A stretch of 64,000 nucleotides of DNA from Erinaceus europaeus (GCF_950295315.1 NC_080185.1:42438387-42502386); one strand, 5' to 3'. Shown: positions 21,665 to 34,824, counted from the stretch's first letter. Program-made: numbers and translations. The notes: generated by a model not told the origin, from the letters alone.

Positions 21665-21942
21665 TATTTTAAAATTTTATTATTTATTCCCTTTTGTTGC
21701 CCTTGTTGTTTTATTGTGTAGTTATGATTGATGTCGTTGTTGTTGGATAGGACAGAGAGAAATGGAGAGAGGAGGGGAAGACAGAGAGGGGGAGAGAAAG
21801 ATAGACACCTGCAGACCTGCTTCACCGCCTGTGAAGTGACTCCCCTGAAGGTGGGGAGCCGGGGGCTCGAACCGGGATCCTTATGCCGGTCCTTGCGCTT
21901 TGTGCTACCTGCGCTTAACCCGCTGCGCTACATTCCGACTCC
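21665..21942 (-). mobile_element. S1 SINE
   Basis: Full minus-strand S1, very close to consensus (gctcgaaccgggatccttat). Confidence 0.9.
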
Positions 21943-21954
21943 CTATTTAATTTT

Positions 21955-22160
21955 TTAAAATATCTTTATTTATTGGATAGAGACAGCCAGATAGTGAGAG
22001 GGAGGGGGAGATAGAGAGGGAGAGAGACAAAGAGACTCCTGAAGCACTGCTTCACCACTCACAAAGCTTTCCCCCTGCAGGTGGAGACCAGGGGCTCCAA
22101 CCTAGGTCTTTGCACATTGTAACATGTGCACCCAAGCAGGTGCACCACCGCCTGGCCCCC
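21955..22160 (-). mobile_element. S2 SINE
   Basis: 'ttattggatagagacagcca', 'gcttcaccactcacaaagct', 'gcaccaccgcctggcccc'. Confidence 0.87.
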
Positions 22161-22164
22161 TCTT

Positions 22165-22292
22165 CCTTTCTTCTTTCTCTCTCTCTCTCTTTCTTTCCTT
22201 CTTTCTTCTTTCCTTTCTTCTTTCTCTCTTTCTTTCCTTCTTTCTTTCCTTCCTTCCTTCTTCCTTTCTTTCTTTCCTTTCTCTTTCTTTCC
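22165..22292 (+). repeat. (CTTT)/(CTTC)n polypyrimidine microsatellite
   Basis: About 128 bp of C/T only, directly at the 3' end of the minus-strand S3. Confidence 0.93.
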
Positions 22293-22402
22293 AGAGCACA
22301 GCTCAGCTCTGGTTTATGCTGGTGTGGGGGGATTAACCTAGGACTTTTGAGCCTCAGGCATGAGAATCTCTTTACATAACCATTTTGCTATCTCCCTTGC
22401 CC
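22293..22402 (-). mobile_element. S3 SINE
   Basis: 'ccagagcacagctcagctct', 'cctcaggcatgagaatctct', 'ttttgctatctcccttgcc'. Confidence 0.85.
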
Positions 22403-22810
22403 AGTTTAGTATCTTCGGAGCTCTTTGCCTCCAGCCTCTCCCATTTGACCCGCTTGCCCCACCGTCTATTTCCTATACCATAGCAATGATCTCTACTAAC
22501 TGTGATCACACTCTCCCCTCAGCTGTAACTCCTCAGTGGTCATTCCTTACTCTCAAGTTCAGCAAGTTCACTCTGGTCCACAGAGCTCTTCATTCAATAG
22601 TTCTTCCTCTGGTTTCTGCCTGCCTGTCCTCACTCAGAGTAGACCTTTACCTCCTTCTCATTGTGACTTCTTGGAACTTCTTCGATAGAGCACACAGTCT
22701 TTCATCTCCAGCTCTCTGCAGAAGCCTTTTCCACTCTACTCGTCTACTCTCATCTTGGCACTAAGTAGGTAGTGAGTGTCACTAGGTGTCAGACACTAGT
22801 GCAAGCATTG
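22403..22810 (+). mobile_element. Probable L2 LINE 3' region
   Basis: 'cctcagtggtcattccttac' and 'ctctgcagaagccttttcca' fit L2; the piece ends in MIR/L2-like 'tgcaagcattgcagatacaa'. Diverged. Confidence 0.45.
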
Positions 22811-23254
22811 CAGATACAACAGTGAGCAAAAGATGGGAGTTAAGACTTGAGAGAACAAATTTTAAAAAAGAAAAGACTTGAAGGTGGTGAGGGAACAGGC
22901 ATGTGGATACTGGAAGGAAGAACTTTCTACAAGGAAGAAGGAGCCAGTGAGAGGACAGCCTGTGAGGGGGAACTCTTGCAGAATGTGCCTGAGGACTAGA
23001 AAGTGGAGTGGAGTGAGTAAAGAAGCACAGCAGGGGCTGCTGCCATTGGTGGGAGAGAGAAAGACATCAGAGCATGGAAACTTCTTCCAATGCCATGGGG
23101 TGGAATGGCCCAGAAGTCGCACTATCCAAGTGAGCTGTCTTGCTGGCCTGATGTTGTGCTGATGCTTTTAATGGCCATCTTTGTTCTGCCTTAAACAGAG
23201 CTGGGCCTGTGCCTTTCCATACTACTCATTAAGTAGATCTCTAAGAATTATATA
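22811..23254. other. Unassigned, with S5 scrap
   Basis: 23115-23150 'cactatccaagtgagctgtc' is an S5 scrap. The rest is unrecognised. Confidence 0.4.
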
Positions 23255-23372
23255 TTGAGGACTAGGGAAATAGAACAGTGGTTGTGTAAAAGATTTATAT
23301 ACCTGAGGCTCTTTGGTTACAGGTTCAATCCCTGGCACCACCATAAGCCAAAACTGAGCAGTAATCTGGTTA
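23255..23372 (+). mobile_element. S3 SINE
   Basis: 'ggactagggaaatagaacag', 'caggttcaatccctggcacc', 'aaactgagcagtaatctggt'. Confidence 0.75.
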
Positions 23373-23564
23373 AAACGACGATGATGACAATACATGTGAA
23401 GAGGAACTGTCTGTTGAATGAAGGAAGAAGACTAAATCACCTTTATGCATCTCAAATAGGGATCAGTAGATTTAAGCCTGTGGAGGACAGGGGGCTTACA
23501 GAGGCAGGGATATGGAGTAGCAGCAGCTGTGTTTCTTCTCCTCTTCTACTTAGAGGAAAAATAT

Positions 23565-24300
23565 GTATCAGCAGAACTCTTTTCCGCATAAATTTTAAAG
23601 ATATCTTCAATGAAACAAATCCAATTACAAAGAAGACAAAGGCAAGCATAAACCCATGGGACCACATCAAATTAAAAAGCTTCTGCACAGCAATAGAAAC
23701 CACTACCCAAACCAAGAGACCCCTCACAGAATGAGAGAAGATCTTTACATGCCATACATCAGACTAGAGGCTAATAACCAGAATACATAAAGAACTTGCC
23801 AAACTCAACAAGAAAACAAATAACCTCATCCAAAAATGGGAGGAGGATATGGACAGAATATTCACCACAGAAGAGATCCAAAAGGCCGAGAAACACATGA
23901 AAAAATGCTGCAAGTCTCTGATTGTCAGAGAAATGCAAATAAAGACAACACTGAGATACCACTTCACTCCTGTGAGAATGTCATACATCAGAAAAGGTAA
24001 CAGCAGCAAATGCTGGAGAGGTTGCGGGGTCAAACAGAAGGATGAATATGGGATGATCTCACTCTGAGGCAGAAGTTGAAAAACAAGATCAGAAGAGCAA
24101 ACACAAGTAGAACCTGAACTAGAATTGGCATATTGCACCAAAGTAAAAGATTCGGGGGTGGGGGGGAGAATACAGGTCCAAGAAGGATGACAGAGGACCT
24201 AGTGGGGGTTGTATTGTTATATGGAAAACTGAGAAATGTTGTGCATGTACAAACTATTGTATTTACTGTCAAATGCAAAACATTAATTTCCCAATAAAGA
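23565..24300 (+). mobile_element. L1 3' fragment with internal deletion
   Basis: Starts at ORF2 'ttttccgcataaattttaaa' (equivalent to 8788 in the full-length L1), runs to the Cys-rich region at about 24030 (gaggttgcggggtcaaacag), then jumps to the ORF2 end (agaaggatgaatatgggatg, equivalent to 9620). About 370 bp is missing. It ends after the 3' UTR with 'cccaataaagaaatt'. Confidence 0.88.
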
Positions 24301-24535
24301 AATTAAAAGGTGGTGGAGGACATATCTTCTAAAAAATGCAAAGCAAAACACAGGTTCAGTAGAGTGTATGAAACACCAAGGAATGATCACCAGTCAGACA
24401 CTCATGTAACTGGCACTTGGGTCAAGGGTCAGAACAGGGACAATAGCCCAGAGCCCCTCCTTCTTCCTGCTGTGTACCCACCACCCTGACTACCAACAGC
24501 ATAAATCAGTTCTTCCTGTGTCAGGACTGTAAATA

Positions 24536-24755
24536 AAGAGCATACTCAGAACTTGGACTGGATTTGGTATATTGCACCAAAGTAAAAGACTCTGGGTGTC
24601 AGTGGGGTGGGGGGAGGGTTCAGGTCCTGGAACATGATGGCAGAGGAGGACCTAGTGGGGGCTGAATTGTTATGTGGAAAAGTGAGAAATGTCACACATG
24701 TACAGATGACTCTATTGTACTGTCTATTTTAAACCATGAATTCCCCCAATAAAGA
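24536..24755 (+). mobile_element. L1 3' UTR fragment
   Basis: 'caccaaagtaaaagactctg', a G-rich block, 'gtacagatgactctattgta', 'cccccaataaagaaatcttg'. Confidence 0.85.
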
Positions 24756-24769
24756 AATCTTGAGAGAGA

Positions 24770-25560
24770 GAATACCCAGCAGAGGACCTCAGCAATGCTT
24801 CCTGGAACCTAATCTCTCCTGAGTCCTACCCCACTAGGGATAGATAGAGGCTGGGGGTGTGCATTGACCTGACAATGCCCATGTTCAGCGGAGAAGCAAT
24901 CACAGAAGCTAGAACTCCCACCTTGTGTAACCCCCCCCCCAAATTTTTGGTCCATTCTCCCAGAGGGGTAAATGATAGGAGAAGTAAACCAGAGGGTTTT
25001 CTGTATCCCCACTCCACCAGGACCAGAAGCATTTGTCACCAGGAATCTTGTTTGTATACCATCAATGAAAGGGAAGTGATTCTAGAAAACACCGGAGGAA
25101 GCCAGGTACTGTTTCTCTTATCTGAGAGAAAAAAGGAGAAAAAAAAAAAAGGAAAGACATCTGAGACATCTGGAATTAGTAATAGGTATTAGGGTGACTT
25201 AGAAAGGAGGTGAAGGCAGAGTCAATGGAAAAAATGGGAATATATATATATAGTTATGGAATCAGTCCAGTGGCCTGGGAGGTGGTGCAGTGGATAAAGC
25301 ATTGAACTCTCAAGCATGAGGTCTCGAGTTCAGTCCCTGGCAGCATATGTACCAAAGTGATGTCTGGTTCTTTCTCTCTATCTTTCTCATTGATAAATAA
25401 AATCTTAAAAAAGGAGAGAATCAGTCCATATAGGTGACCTTGGGAGAACTACTGCAGTTTCCAGTGGAGGGGATGCGGACACAGAACTCTGGTGATGGGA
25501 ACCATATGGAATTATATCCCTATTATATTACAATTTTGTAAATCAATATCAAATCACTCA
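24770..25560 (+). mobile_element. Family A/B-type repeat, diverged, split by S4
   Basis: 'cattgacctgacaatgccca', 'gttcagcggagaagcaatca' and, at the 3' end, 'cacagaactctggtgatggg'. An S4 at 25270-25417 interrupts it. A G-run follows at 25565-25576. Confidence 0.65.
25270..25417 (+). mobile_element. S4 SINE with 11-bp TSD
   Basis: 'gggaggtggtgcagtggata', 'cagtccctggcagcatatgt', tail gataaataaaatc. The direct repeat gaatcagtcca is at 25259-25269 and 25418-25428. Confidence 0.9.
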
Positions 25561-25576
25561 TAAAGGGGGGGGGGGG

Positions 25577-26008
25577 AGAGAATACTCAGTTGGCCTGCAT
25601 TCCTGTCTGGTTCCTTTTGCTCTGTGTAGTGAAATATGCAAATATTGTGAGCCAAGGTGGAAAGCCATTAGTATTGCTTTGCATTGTATTGCATGTCATG
25701 CTGCAAGGCCATTTTAAAATTCGTCGGCCATGAAAATCATTCCTGATGGCACAGAAGTTTTCTTTGTGTAGGTCAGGCCTATTCCTCCTATTCAGTGTCT
25801 TTCAAGTTCAGACAGAAACCCTGAAGACTATTGAATCAGTTGTAAGGTCAGAAGTCAAATCTACCCTAATATCAACAACACACCGAAACAATTTTCCCAA
25901 AACACGTGTGTATTTGGGTACAGAGAAAGTGGGGCGGAGCATGTTAGGGGAGCAGCTGGGACCCCTGTTGGAGGGGTCTTAAGGGAGCGCCCCTGCTGGG
26001 GGGGGTTC
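25577..26008. other. Unique sequence 3' of the RNF113 gene
   Basis: No repeat recognised. On the minus strand I see no AATAAA here (no TTTATT on the + strand), so the 3' end of the RNF113 transcript is not located. Confidence 0.5.
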
Positions 26009-27832
<1,824 letters not shown>

Positions 27833-27839
27833 ATGGGTA

Positions 27840-28400
27840 TTTTTTAATTAAGTTTAATTTAAAAAAATCTCATTGAGAGTAGGTTACAAGATTGAAAGAT
27901 TACAATGTCTAGTGCCACACCACACCCACCACCAGAGTTCTGTGCCTCCATCCTCCCACCTCACAAGTCTTAGCAATAGTTTGCTGGCCTTCCTTTCTTT
28001 CTTTCCTTCCTTTCTTTCTTTCATCCTGTCTTTCCTTCCTTCTCTCTCTCCCTTTCTCTCTCTCTTCCTTCCTTCTTTCTCTCTCTCCCTTTCTTTCCTT
28101 CTTTCTCTCTCTCCCTTTCTTCCCTTCCTTCTTTCTTTTCCTTCCTTCTCTCTTTTTATGTCTCCCACCCTTCCTTCCTTCCTTCCTTCCTTCCTTCCTT
28201 CCTTCCTTCCTTCCTTCCTTTCCTTCTTGTTCATGTGCATCAGTTTCCTAGATTCCACATATGAGTGAAACCATTCAGTGCTTGTCCTTCATATCTTCAC
28301 TTGGTTTTCTAAACAGAATCACCCATGGGTTCCATGGGTCTTTTGTAATGTCAGTGCCAACCCTTGCTCTCACATGTTTGAGGGAAGCACTACCCCTGAA
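27840..28400 (-). mobile_element. L1 3' UTR (minus strand) with internal polypyrimidine expansion
   Basis: 'gagtaggttacaagattgaa', 'ccacacccaccaccagagtt', then after the microsatellite 'gttcatgtgcatcagtttcc' and 'tccacatatgagtgaaacca'. Same architecture as 38405-38690 and 51775-52140. Confidence 0.8.
27985..28232 (+). repeat. (CTTT/CTTC/CTCT)n polypyrimidine tract inside L1 3' UTR
   Basis: About 250 bp, nearly all C/T, ending in a pure (TTCC)n run at about 28168-28220. Confidence 0.93.
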
Positions 28401-28633
28401 CCACCATCCCGGATCAGATTTGTTTCTATTTCTTATGGGACAAGGAGAGACAGATAGACAGACACACAGAGAAGTGGCATACAGAGAAACCCACCAAAAC
28501 ACTACTTTCCCATGCATGTTTCTAGCTTTTACTTTATTTATTTTTATAGAGACAGAGGGGAATACAGAGGGAGGGACAGAGAAATAGAGAGAAGGAAGAG
28601 TCTCTTCTATTTGTTATCTGAAAAATTTCTCAA
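28401..28633. other. Diverged SINE-like DNA
   Basis: GAGACAGA-rich runs near 28445-28480 and 28545-28590 look like old minus-strand SINE bodies. Not classified. Confidence 0.35.
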
Positions 28634-28795
28634 GAAGGGTGATGATGCACCTGGTTAAGTGCATGTATTACCACACACAAAGATCCAGGTTCAAGCCCCC
28701 AGTCCTCACTTGAAGTAGTGCTGTAAGTCTCTCTCTCTCTCTCTACCTCTATCTCCCTCTAGATTTCTCTCTGTTCTATCAAATAAACTATTTTT
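28634..28795 (+). mobile_element. S2 SINE with a missing core
   Basis: 'gatgatgcacctggttaagt', 'caggttcaagcccccagtcc', then directly 'gaagtagtgctgtaagtctc'; the aagcttcacaag block is deleted. Confidence 0.75.
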
Positions 28796-28829
28796 AAAAA
28801 TAAAGTTTAAATTTTTCTTAAGATTATTT

Positions 28830-28965
28830 ATTTCCTATAGAGACAAAACAAGAGAGAGGTACAGAGCACAGCAACTAAGCTTCCTTCAATACGATGGAGG
28901 CCAGGCTTGAATCTGAGTTGAGCACAAGGCAAAGCAGCAAACTACCTGAGAGAGCTTTGAGGTTT
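28830..28965 (-). mobile_element. S5 SINE
   Basis: 'gccaggcttgaatctgagtt' and 'gcaaactacctgagagagct' on +. Confidence 0.7.
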
Positions 28966-29059
28966 TTTTTTTCCAGCCCAGAGTATCCTCTTTTAAGAAT
29001 TTCTTTCTTAATGAGAGAGGAAGAGTGTGCCTCAGGCATGAAAATCTTCTTATTTTCAT

Positions 29060-29222
29060 TTTTTTGAAAAAATTGACAGAACAGAAAGAAATTGAGTGGG
29101 GGTAGAGAGGAGAGAGAGAGAGAGAGAGAGAGAGACCTCCATCACTGCTTCATGCCTCATGGAACTTCCCACCCCGTGGGTGGGAATTTGGGACTTGAAC
29201 TCAGATCCTTGTGCATGGCATA
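29060..29222 (-). mobile_element. S2 SINE
   Basis: Minus-strand S2 with a (GA)n run at 29108-29134 from its CT-rich body. Confidence 0.7.
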
Positions 29223-29914
29223 CACACACACAAAACCCTATAAAAATATAATATATACAAATATGAAAATAAGTAAGATGTCGCATGTCATAATAATAAC
29301 AAAAAAACTAGAACATAACTCTGGCACATGTGATACCAGGGCTCATAACTTTGTGACCAGGTTTTCAAGTCCAGTGCTGCACTCACCACTCTGCCTCCTC
29401 TTTACCACCACGCAAACTCCTAGTGAACTTCAGGATAAAGCTGACCTTCCTAGGCACTAAGCCCTGCTTCTTGCTTTTCTCCATGACTGCCTCTACCCCC
29501 CTTACCTGTGTGTGCCCAGCCCTTGGTGCCAACCCCTGCCACAGAACTTGATACCCTGTCTAAGTGTCATCCAGATGCCTGCCTCCCTTTCTAGACCAGG
29601 GACCCTTTTTGCCCCAAGTCTCCCACACCTGTGAGTTGCCAACCCCCTACCACCATTCTGGGGAGATAGTAGTTACTCACTGCATGCTCAGGGGGGTTGG
29701 CTACTGAGGACAGGATGTTTGTCTTGCAGCTGCAAGTGGACGGCCCAGCTTTCCACTATCTGGGAAAGATAGCAGAGAGAGCCAGAGCCTCAGTCTGTTA
29801 CAATGGATACGAAGTACTGAACTCTGGACCTCATGCTTGAGACTCTGGCCCTCTAGCCACTGGGCACATCCTGGGATGTCTCAGCTGGAACTGGACAGAC
29901 AAGAACCAAAGGAT
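29223..29914. other. Unassigned, possible old S4 and L2/MIR remnants
   Basis: 29300-29400 and 29800-29880 have S4-like phrases (ctctggcacatgtgatacc; ctctggacctcatgcttgag). The middle is unrecognised. Confidence 0.35.
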
Positions 29915-30049
29915 ATTCAAAGACTAATTTAAAGGGTTATGAGCACCCCTATGTTCATTAGCTATATTATTCACAATAGCCAAGAAGTGGAAGTAACCTA
30001 AATGCCCATAAACAGATGACTGGATTAAAAAAAAAAAAAAGCTAGGTAT
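29915..30049 (+). mobile_element. L1 ORF2 3' fragment (split)
   Basis: 'atgagcacccctatgttcat', 'cacaatagccaagaagtgga' and 'aatgcccataaacagatgac' are L1 ORF2. It continues at 30505 after two SINEs. Confidence 0.8.
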
Positions 30050-30245
30050 AGGGGCCAAGCAGTGGGCACCGCTGATTAAGCACACATTACAGTGTGCAAG
30101 GACCCAGGTTCTGCCCTTAGTCCCCACCTGCAGGAGGATAGCTTCACAAATGGTGAATCAGTGCTGCAGGCGTCTCTCTATCATCCACTCTCTTCTCAAT
30201 GTCTGTCTCTATACAGTAATAAGTAAATAAAAAAATATTTTTAAA
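30050..30245 (+). mobile_element. S2 SINE in L1
   Basis: 'ggggccaagcagtgggcacc', 'gcttcacaaatggtgaatca', 'ctatacagtaataagtaaat'. Confidence 0.8.
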
Positions 30246-30257
30246 GTTAGGCATATA

Positions 30258-30500
30258 AGGAGTCGGGTGGTAGTGCAGTGGACTAAGCGCAAGTGGTATG
30301 AAGTGCAAGGACTGGCGTTCGAGACCCCAGCTCCCCACCTGCAGGGGAGTCGCTTCACGGTGGTGAAGCAGGTCTGCAGGTGTCTTTCTCTCCGCCTCTC
30401 TGTCTTCCCCCTCCTCTCTTCATTTCTCTCTGTCCTATCCAAAAACAATGGCATCAATAAGAACAACAATAAAAATAAATAAAAATATATTTTAAAAAAC
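30258..30500 (+). mobile_element. S1 SINE in L1
   Basis: 'ggagtcgggtggtagtgcag', 'ggcgttcgagaccccagctc', body, 'aataagaacaacaataaaaa'. Confidence 0.88.
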
Positions 30501-30504
30501 ATGA

Positions 30505-30835
30505 TATTCTGTCCTTTGGGGCAAAAAATGGATGGAGCTGGAGGTGATTATGCTCAGTGAAATGAGATGAAAGAGAATTACCAAATGGTTTCACTCATAT
30601 GTGTTATCTACAGAGCCGATACACATGGATTTGAAAGAGAAACAAACAAGCAAAAAATAGAAGCAAGTAAACTGTTCCTGGGACTTGAGAGAACTCTGGC
30701 GGTTGTCTCTGGGAGGTGGAAGACCAGACTCCGGGTGTGGGTGTGGGTGTGGGTGTGGTGGGGTGTGGAGCTAGACACTGTGATCTTACAATCTTGGCAC
30801 CTACTACTAAACACAAATAAAAAATGAGCAGAGAA
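30505..30835 (+). mobile_element. L1 ORF2 end and 3' UTR
   Basis: 'atggatggagctggaggtga', 'tatgctcagtgaaatgagat', 'gtttcactcatatgtgttat', a short (GTGTGG)n at 30736-30762, end 'aaatgagcag'. Confidence 0.85.
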
Positions 30836-31085
30836 AAAGAACAACACTTATCTCACCTTGACTGCACTGGTCAGACACTTTGGGGTCTGAATCTGGCCCC
30901 TCCAGGGTTAGTGTGAATGTAGGCAAGTTATTTAGTCGCTCTGGGCTTCAGTTTCCCTGACTTCAAAAGAGTAGGAAAGTTCTGTTTCCTCCAGAGGAGG
31001 AGGGCTCACATATGTGCCTAAAATGAAATATAAAAGTAGACCAAACCAAAAAAAAAATCCATGAAACAATTTTGAGAGACACTGA

Positions 31086-32351
31086 GCCCTTTTTCCCCCT
31101 TCTCCCCTCCTCCTTTTCTCCTCCCCTTCTCCCCTCCCCTTCTCTCCTCCCCCTTTTCCCTTCCCCTTCCTCCCTCTCCCTCCCCCTTTCCCTCCCCTTC
31201 CCTTCCTTTCCTTTCCCTTCTCCCCTTCCCTTCCCTTCCCTTCCCTTCCCTTCTCCCCTTCCCTTCCCTTCCCTTCTCCCCTTCCCTTCCCTTCCCTTCT
31301 CCCCTTCCCTTCCCTTCCCTTCCCTTCCCTTCCCTTCTCCCCTTCCCTTCCCTTTCCTTCCCTTCCCTTCCCTTCCCTTCCCTTCCCTTCTCCCCTTCCC
31401 TTCCCTTCCCTTCTCCGCTTCCCTTCCTTTCCCCCCTTCCCTACCCTTCCTCCCTTCCCCCTTCCCTTCCCTTCCTTTCTCCCCTTCCCTTCCCCCTTCC
31501 CTTCCCCTTTCCCTTCCCTTCCCTTCTCCCCTTCCCTTCCCCCTTCCCTTCCCTTCCCCCTTCCCTTCCCTTCCCTTTCCTTCTCCCCTTCCCTTCCCCC
31601 TTCCCTTCCCCTTTCCCTTCCCTTCCCTTCCCCCCTTCCCTTCCCTTCCCCTTCCCTTCCCTTCCCTTCCCTTCTCCCCTTCCCTTCTCCCCTTCCCTTC
31701 TCCCCTTCCCTTCCCTTCCCTTCCCTTCTCCCCCTTCCCTTCCCTTCCCTTCCCTTCCCTTCCCTTCCCTTCCCTTCCCTTCCCTTCCCTTCCCTTCCCT
31801 TTCCTTCTCCCCTTCCCTTTCTTTCCTTTCCCTTCTCCCCTTCCCTTCCCTTCTCCCCTTTCCCTTCCCTCTTCCCTTCCCTTCCCTTCTTCCCCTTCCT
31901 CTCCCTTCCCTTTCCTTCCCTTCTCCCCCTTCCCTTCCCTTCTCCCCTTCCCTTCCCTTCCTTTCCCTTCTCCCCTTCCCTTCCCTTCTCCCCCTTCCCT
32001 TCCCTTCCCTTCCCTTCTCCCCTTCCCTTCTCTTCCTTTCCCTTCTCCCCTTCCCTTCCCTTCCTTTCCCTTCTCCCCTTCCCTTCCCTTCTCCCCCTTC
32101 CCTTCCCTTCCCTTCTCCCCTTCCCTTCTCTTCCTTTCCCTTCTCCCCTTCCCTTCCCTTCTCCCCCTTCCCTTCCCTCTTCCCTTCCCTTCTTCCCCTT
32201 CCTCTCCCTTCCTCTCCCTTCCCTTCCCTTCTCCCCTTCCCTTCCCTTACTTTCCCTTCTCCCCTTCACTTCCCTTCTCCCCCTTCCCTTCCCTTCCCTT
32301 CCCTTCCCTTCCCTTCCCTTCCCTTCCCTTCCCTTCCCTTCCCTTCCCTTC
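31086..32351 (+). repeat. 1.27-kb polypyrimidine (TTCCC)n tract
   Basis: Almost pure C/T for about 1266 bp, mainly TTCCC pentamers with CTCCCC interruptions. The 3' end abuts a minus-strand S3. Long open frames on both strands (a Gly/Arg/Glu/Lys run and a Pro/Ser/Phe/Leu run) come from composition alone. Confidence 0.97.
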
Positions 32352-32352
32352 T

Positions 32353-32465
32353 TACCAGAACACTGCTCAGCAATGGCTTATATCGGTGCTGGGGATTGAA
32401 ACTGGAACCTCAGAGCCTCAGGCACAGAAGTCTTTTTGCAGAACCATTATATTATCTCCCCAGCC
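32353..32465 (-). mobile_element. S3 SINE adjoining the polypyrimidine tract
   Basis: 'ccagaacactgctcagcaat', 'gtgctggggattgaaactgg', 'attatattatctccccagcc'. Confidence 0.85.
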
Positions 32466-32554
32466 ACCCCCCCATTGCTATTATTTTATTTTTGTTATTA
32501 CTTACCTTTTTGGTCATCACTGAAACTTCACTGCTCTGAGCTAACTTGTTAATT

Positions 32555-32705
32555 TTTTTCCTACAGGTAGAGAGAGTGACAGAGGAAGTAACAGAAAGAC
32601 ACCATAGCACTGAAGAGTCTTTCAGTGCAGGGGAGCCAGGCTTGAACCTGGGCTGTGTGCATGGCAAAGCAGGTGCACTATATAGGTAAAGTATCTGGCC
32701 AATCC
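32555..32705 (-). mobile_element. S5 SINE
   Basis: 'agccaggcttgaacctgggc' and 'catggcaaagcaggtgcact' on +. Confidence 0.8.
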
Positions 32706-33111
32706 ATCCAAGTAGGTTTAATAGGAAAGAGCTGCACACAGAGAGAATCTAGAGGACTCAGTAGATTATTAATCATATGTGTGCATGAGAAAAATGCCCA
32801 AGGCTAGAGAAAGAACTTCTGAAATAGAGCGAATAGTGCCTTGGGGTCACACATGATTAGAAATCACCAGAAAATGTCCTCATTCACACATCCTGGAGGA
32901 CTCAGGAAGGTCTTGCCTCAGTAGTGGGAAATAATTTTCTAAAGTTGACCAGTCATGACAATCAGTCATGAAAATAAGACCTGAAAAGGATCAGCCTGTT
33001 CCCAAGCGACATCACCGATGATATCTAGTGCTGGTGAGGACATGGAGTCACTTGGAGTATTTGCAATGAGCGTCACAAATGAAAGGGATTAAAGCTGAAC
33101 TGTAGTAAGAA
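32706..33111. other. Unique sequence, possible old L1 scrap
   Basis: 'gatatctagtgctggtgagg' at about 33018 resembles an L1 ORF2 remnant. Otherwise nothing recognised. Confidence 0.35.
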
Positions 33112-33321
33112 ATTTTATAAAATTATTTTGGATAGAGACAGATGAATTAAGAAAAGGAAGATATGAGAGAGAGAGAGATTGAGAGAGAGAGAGAGAGAGG
33201 CCTACAGCACTGCTTCACAGCTAGTGCAGCTTCCCCCTCTTCCTGTAGGGACTGGGGGCTTGAATTCAGGTCCATGTGCACTGTAATTTGTATGGTATAC
33301 TAGCTGTATTACTGTCTGGCC
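33112..33321 (-). mobile_element. S2 SINE
   Basis: GA-rich 3' part, 'gcactgcttcacagctagtg', 'tattactgtctggccc'. Confidence 0.8.
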
Positions 33322-33454
33322 CTTCAAGAGTGTTTGTATCTAAATACTGATAGACAGAACTTTTTTTAAAAACCCAATAGGAAAGACTGGGGAGGGGGGA
33401 ACTGTCTTGTTCAATAACATTTCATCAATACATAATAATTTTAAAAAGAAGGGG

Positions 33455-33600
33455 GAGGGCTGGGGAAACAGCATAATGTTTCTGCAAAAAAAAAAAAGGA
33501 CACTGAGCTTTTATGGATAAGACTCTGAGGTTGGAGGTCCAGTTCGTGGTACTATCATAAGCCAGAGCTGAGCAGTGCTTTGGCAAATAAACAAGTAAAC
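33455..33600 (+). mobile_element. S3 SINE
   Basis: 'ctggggaaacagcataatgt', an internal A-run, 'ccagagctgagcagtgcttt'. Confidence 0.8.
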
Positions 33601-33677
33601 AAATAGTGGTGAAATACATGACAGAAGATTCTTTCTCATACATACATACATACAAGACAAGAACTTTTGTTTAACCA

Positions 33678-33747
33678 GACCACTGCTCAGTTCTGGTATA
33701 TGGTGGTGTGGAGGATTGAAATTGGGACCTTAGAACCTCAGGCATAA

Positions 33748-33749
<2 letters not shown>
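33678..33749 (-). mobile_element. S3 SINE fragment abutting the CA array
   Basis: 'ccagaccactgctcagttct' to 'cctcaggcataaata'. The head is missing and the CA array begins directly where it should continue. Confidence 0.75.
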
Positions 33750-33793
<44 letters not shown>

Positions 33794-34552
33794 TGCAGGT
33801 AAGATTTGGAATGAACACACACACATACAGTCACACACACTGCAGGTAACAGTTGGAATGAACACACACACCCTGCAGGTAACATTTGGAACACACACAC
33901 ATCCACCCACCCTTCAGGTAAGAGTTGGAACTAACACACACACATAGGGAAGAGTAGGAACACACACACACAGCCAGCAGGTAAGAGATAGAATGAACTC
34001 ACACACTTACATATCCACCCACCCTGTAGGGAAGAGTTGGGATGAACACACACACACTCACACATCCACCCACCCTGTGGGGAAGAGTTGGAACTAACAC
34101 AGAGACACACGCAGACACACACACACACACACACACACACACCCATCCTACACGGAAGAGTTGGAACTAACATACACACACACACCCTGCAGGTAAGAGT
34201 TGGAATGAAAACACACACACACACCCTGCAGGTAAGATTTGGAACTAACACATACACACACACACACTCACACACACTGCAGGTAAGATTTGGAACTAAC
34301 ACATACACACACACACACACTCACACACACTGCAGGTAAGATTTGGAATGAACATACACATACACACACATCCATCCACCCTGCAGGGAAGAGTTAGAAC
34401 AAACACACACACACATTCACACAGAGGTTCACCCACCCTGCAGGTAAGAGTTGGAATGAAAACACACACACACACACCCTGCAGGTAAGAGTTGGAATGA
34501 ATACACACACACATACACACACACACCCTGAAAGTAAGAAGTGGAATGAGGG

Positions 34553-34815
34553 AGTTGGGTGGTGGCACAGCAGGTTAAGCGCACTTGGGGCAAAGCCGAA
34601 GGACTGGTATAAGGATCCCAGTTCAAGCCCCTGGCTCCCCACCTGCAGGGGAGTTGCTTCACAAATGGTGAAACAGGTCTGCAGGTGTCTCTCTTTCTCT
34701 CCCCCTCTCTGTCTTCCCCTCCTCTCTCCATTTCTCTCTGTCCTATCCAACAACAATGATATCAATAACTATAACAATAAAACAACAAGGGTAACAAAAG
34801 GGAATAAATAAATAC
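34553..34815 (+). mobile_element. S1 SINE inside the CA array
   Basis: 'gggagttgggtggtggcaca' through 'aataaaacaacaagggtaac'. It faces the next S1 tail to tail. Confidence 0.9.
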
Positions 34816-34824
34816 ATATATTTT

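Noticed and set aside
22360..22764. 134-codon frame as a gene
   Set aside because: Overlaps S3 and an L2-like segment, with no recognisable protein family.
30932..32523. Very long open frames on both strands (445 and 483 codons)
   Set aside because: They exist only because the region is a TTCCC tract with no stop-forming sequence. Translation is a monotonous Gly/Arg/Glu/Lys or Pro/Ser/Phe/Leu run with no domain.
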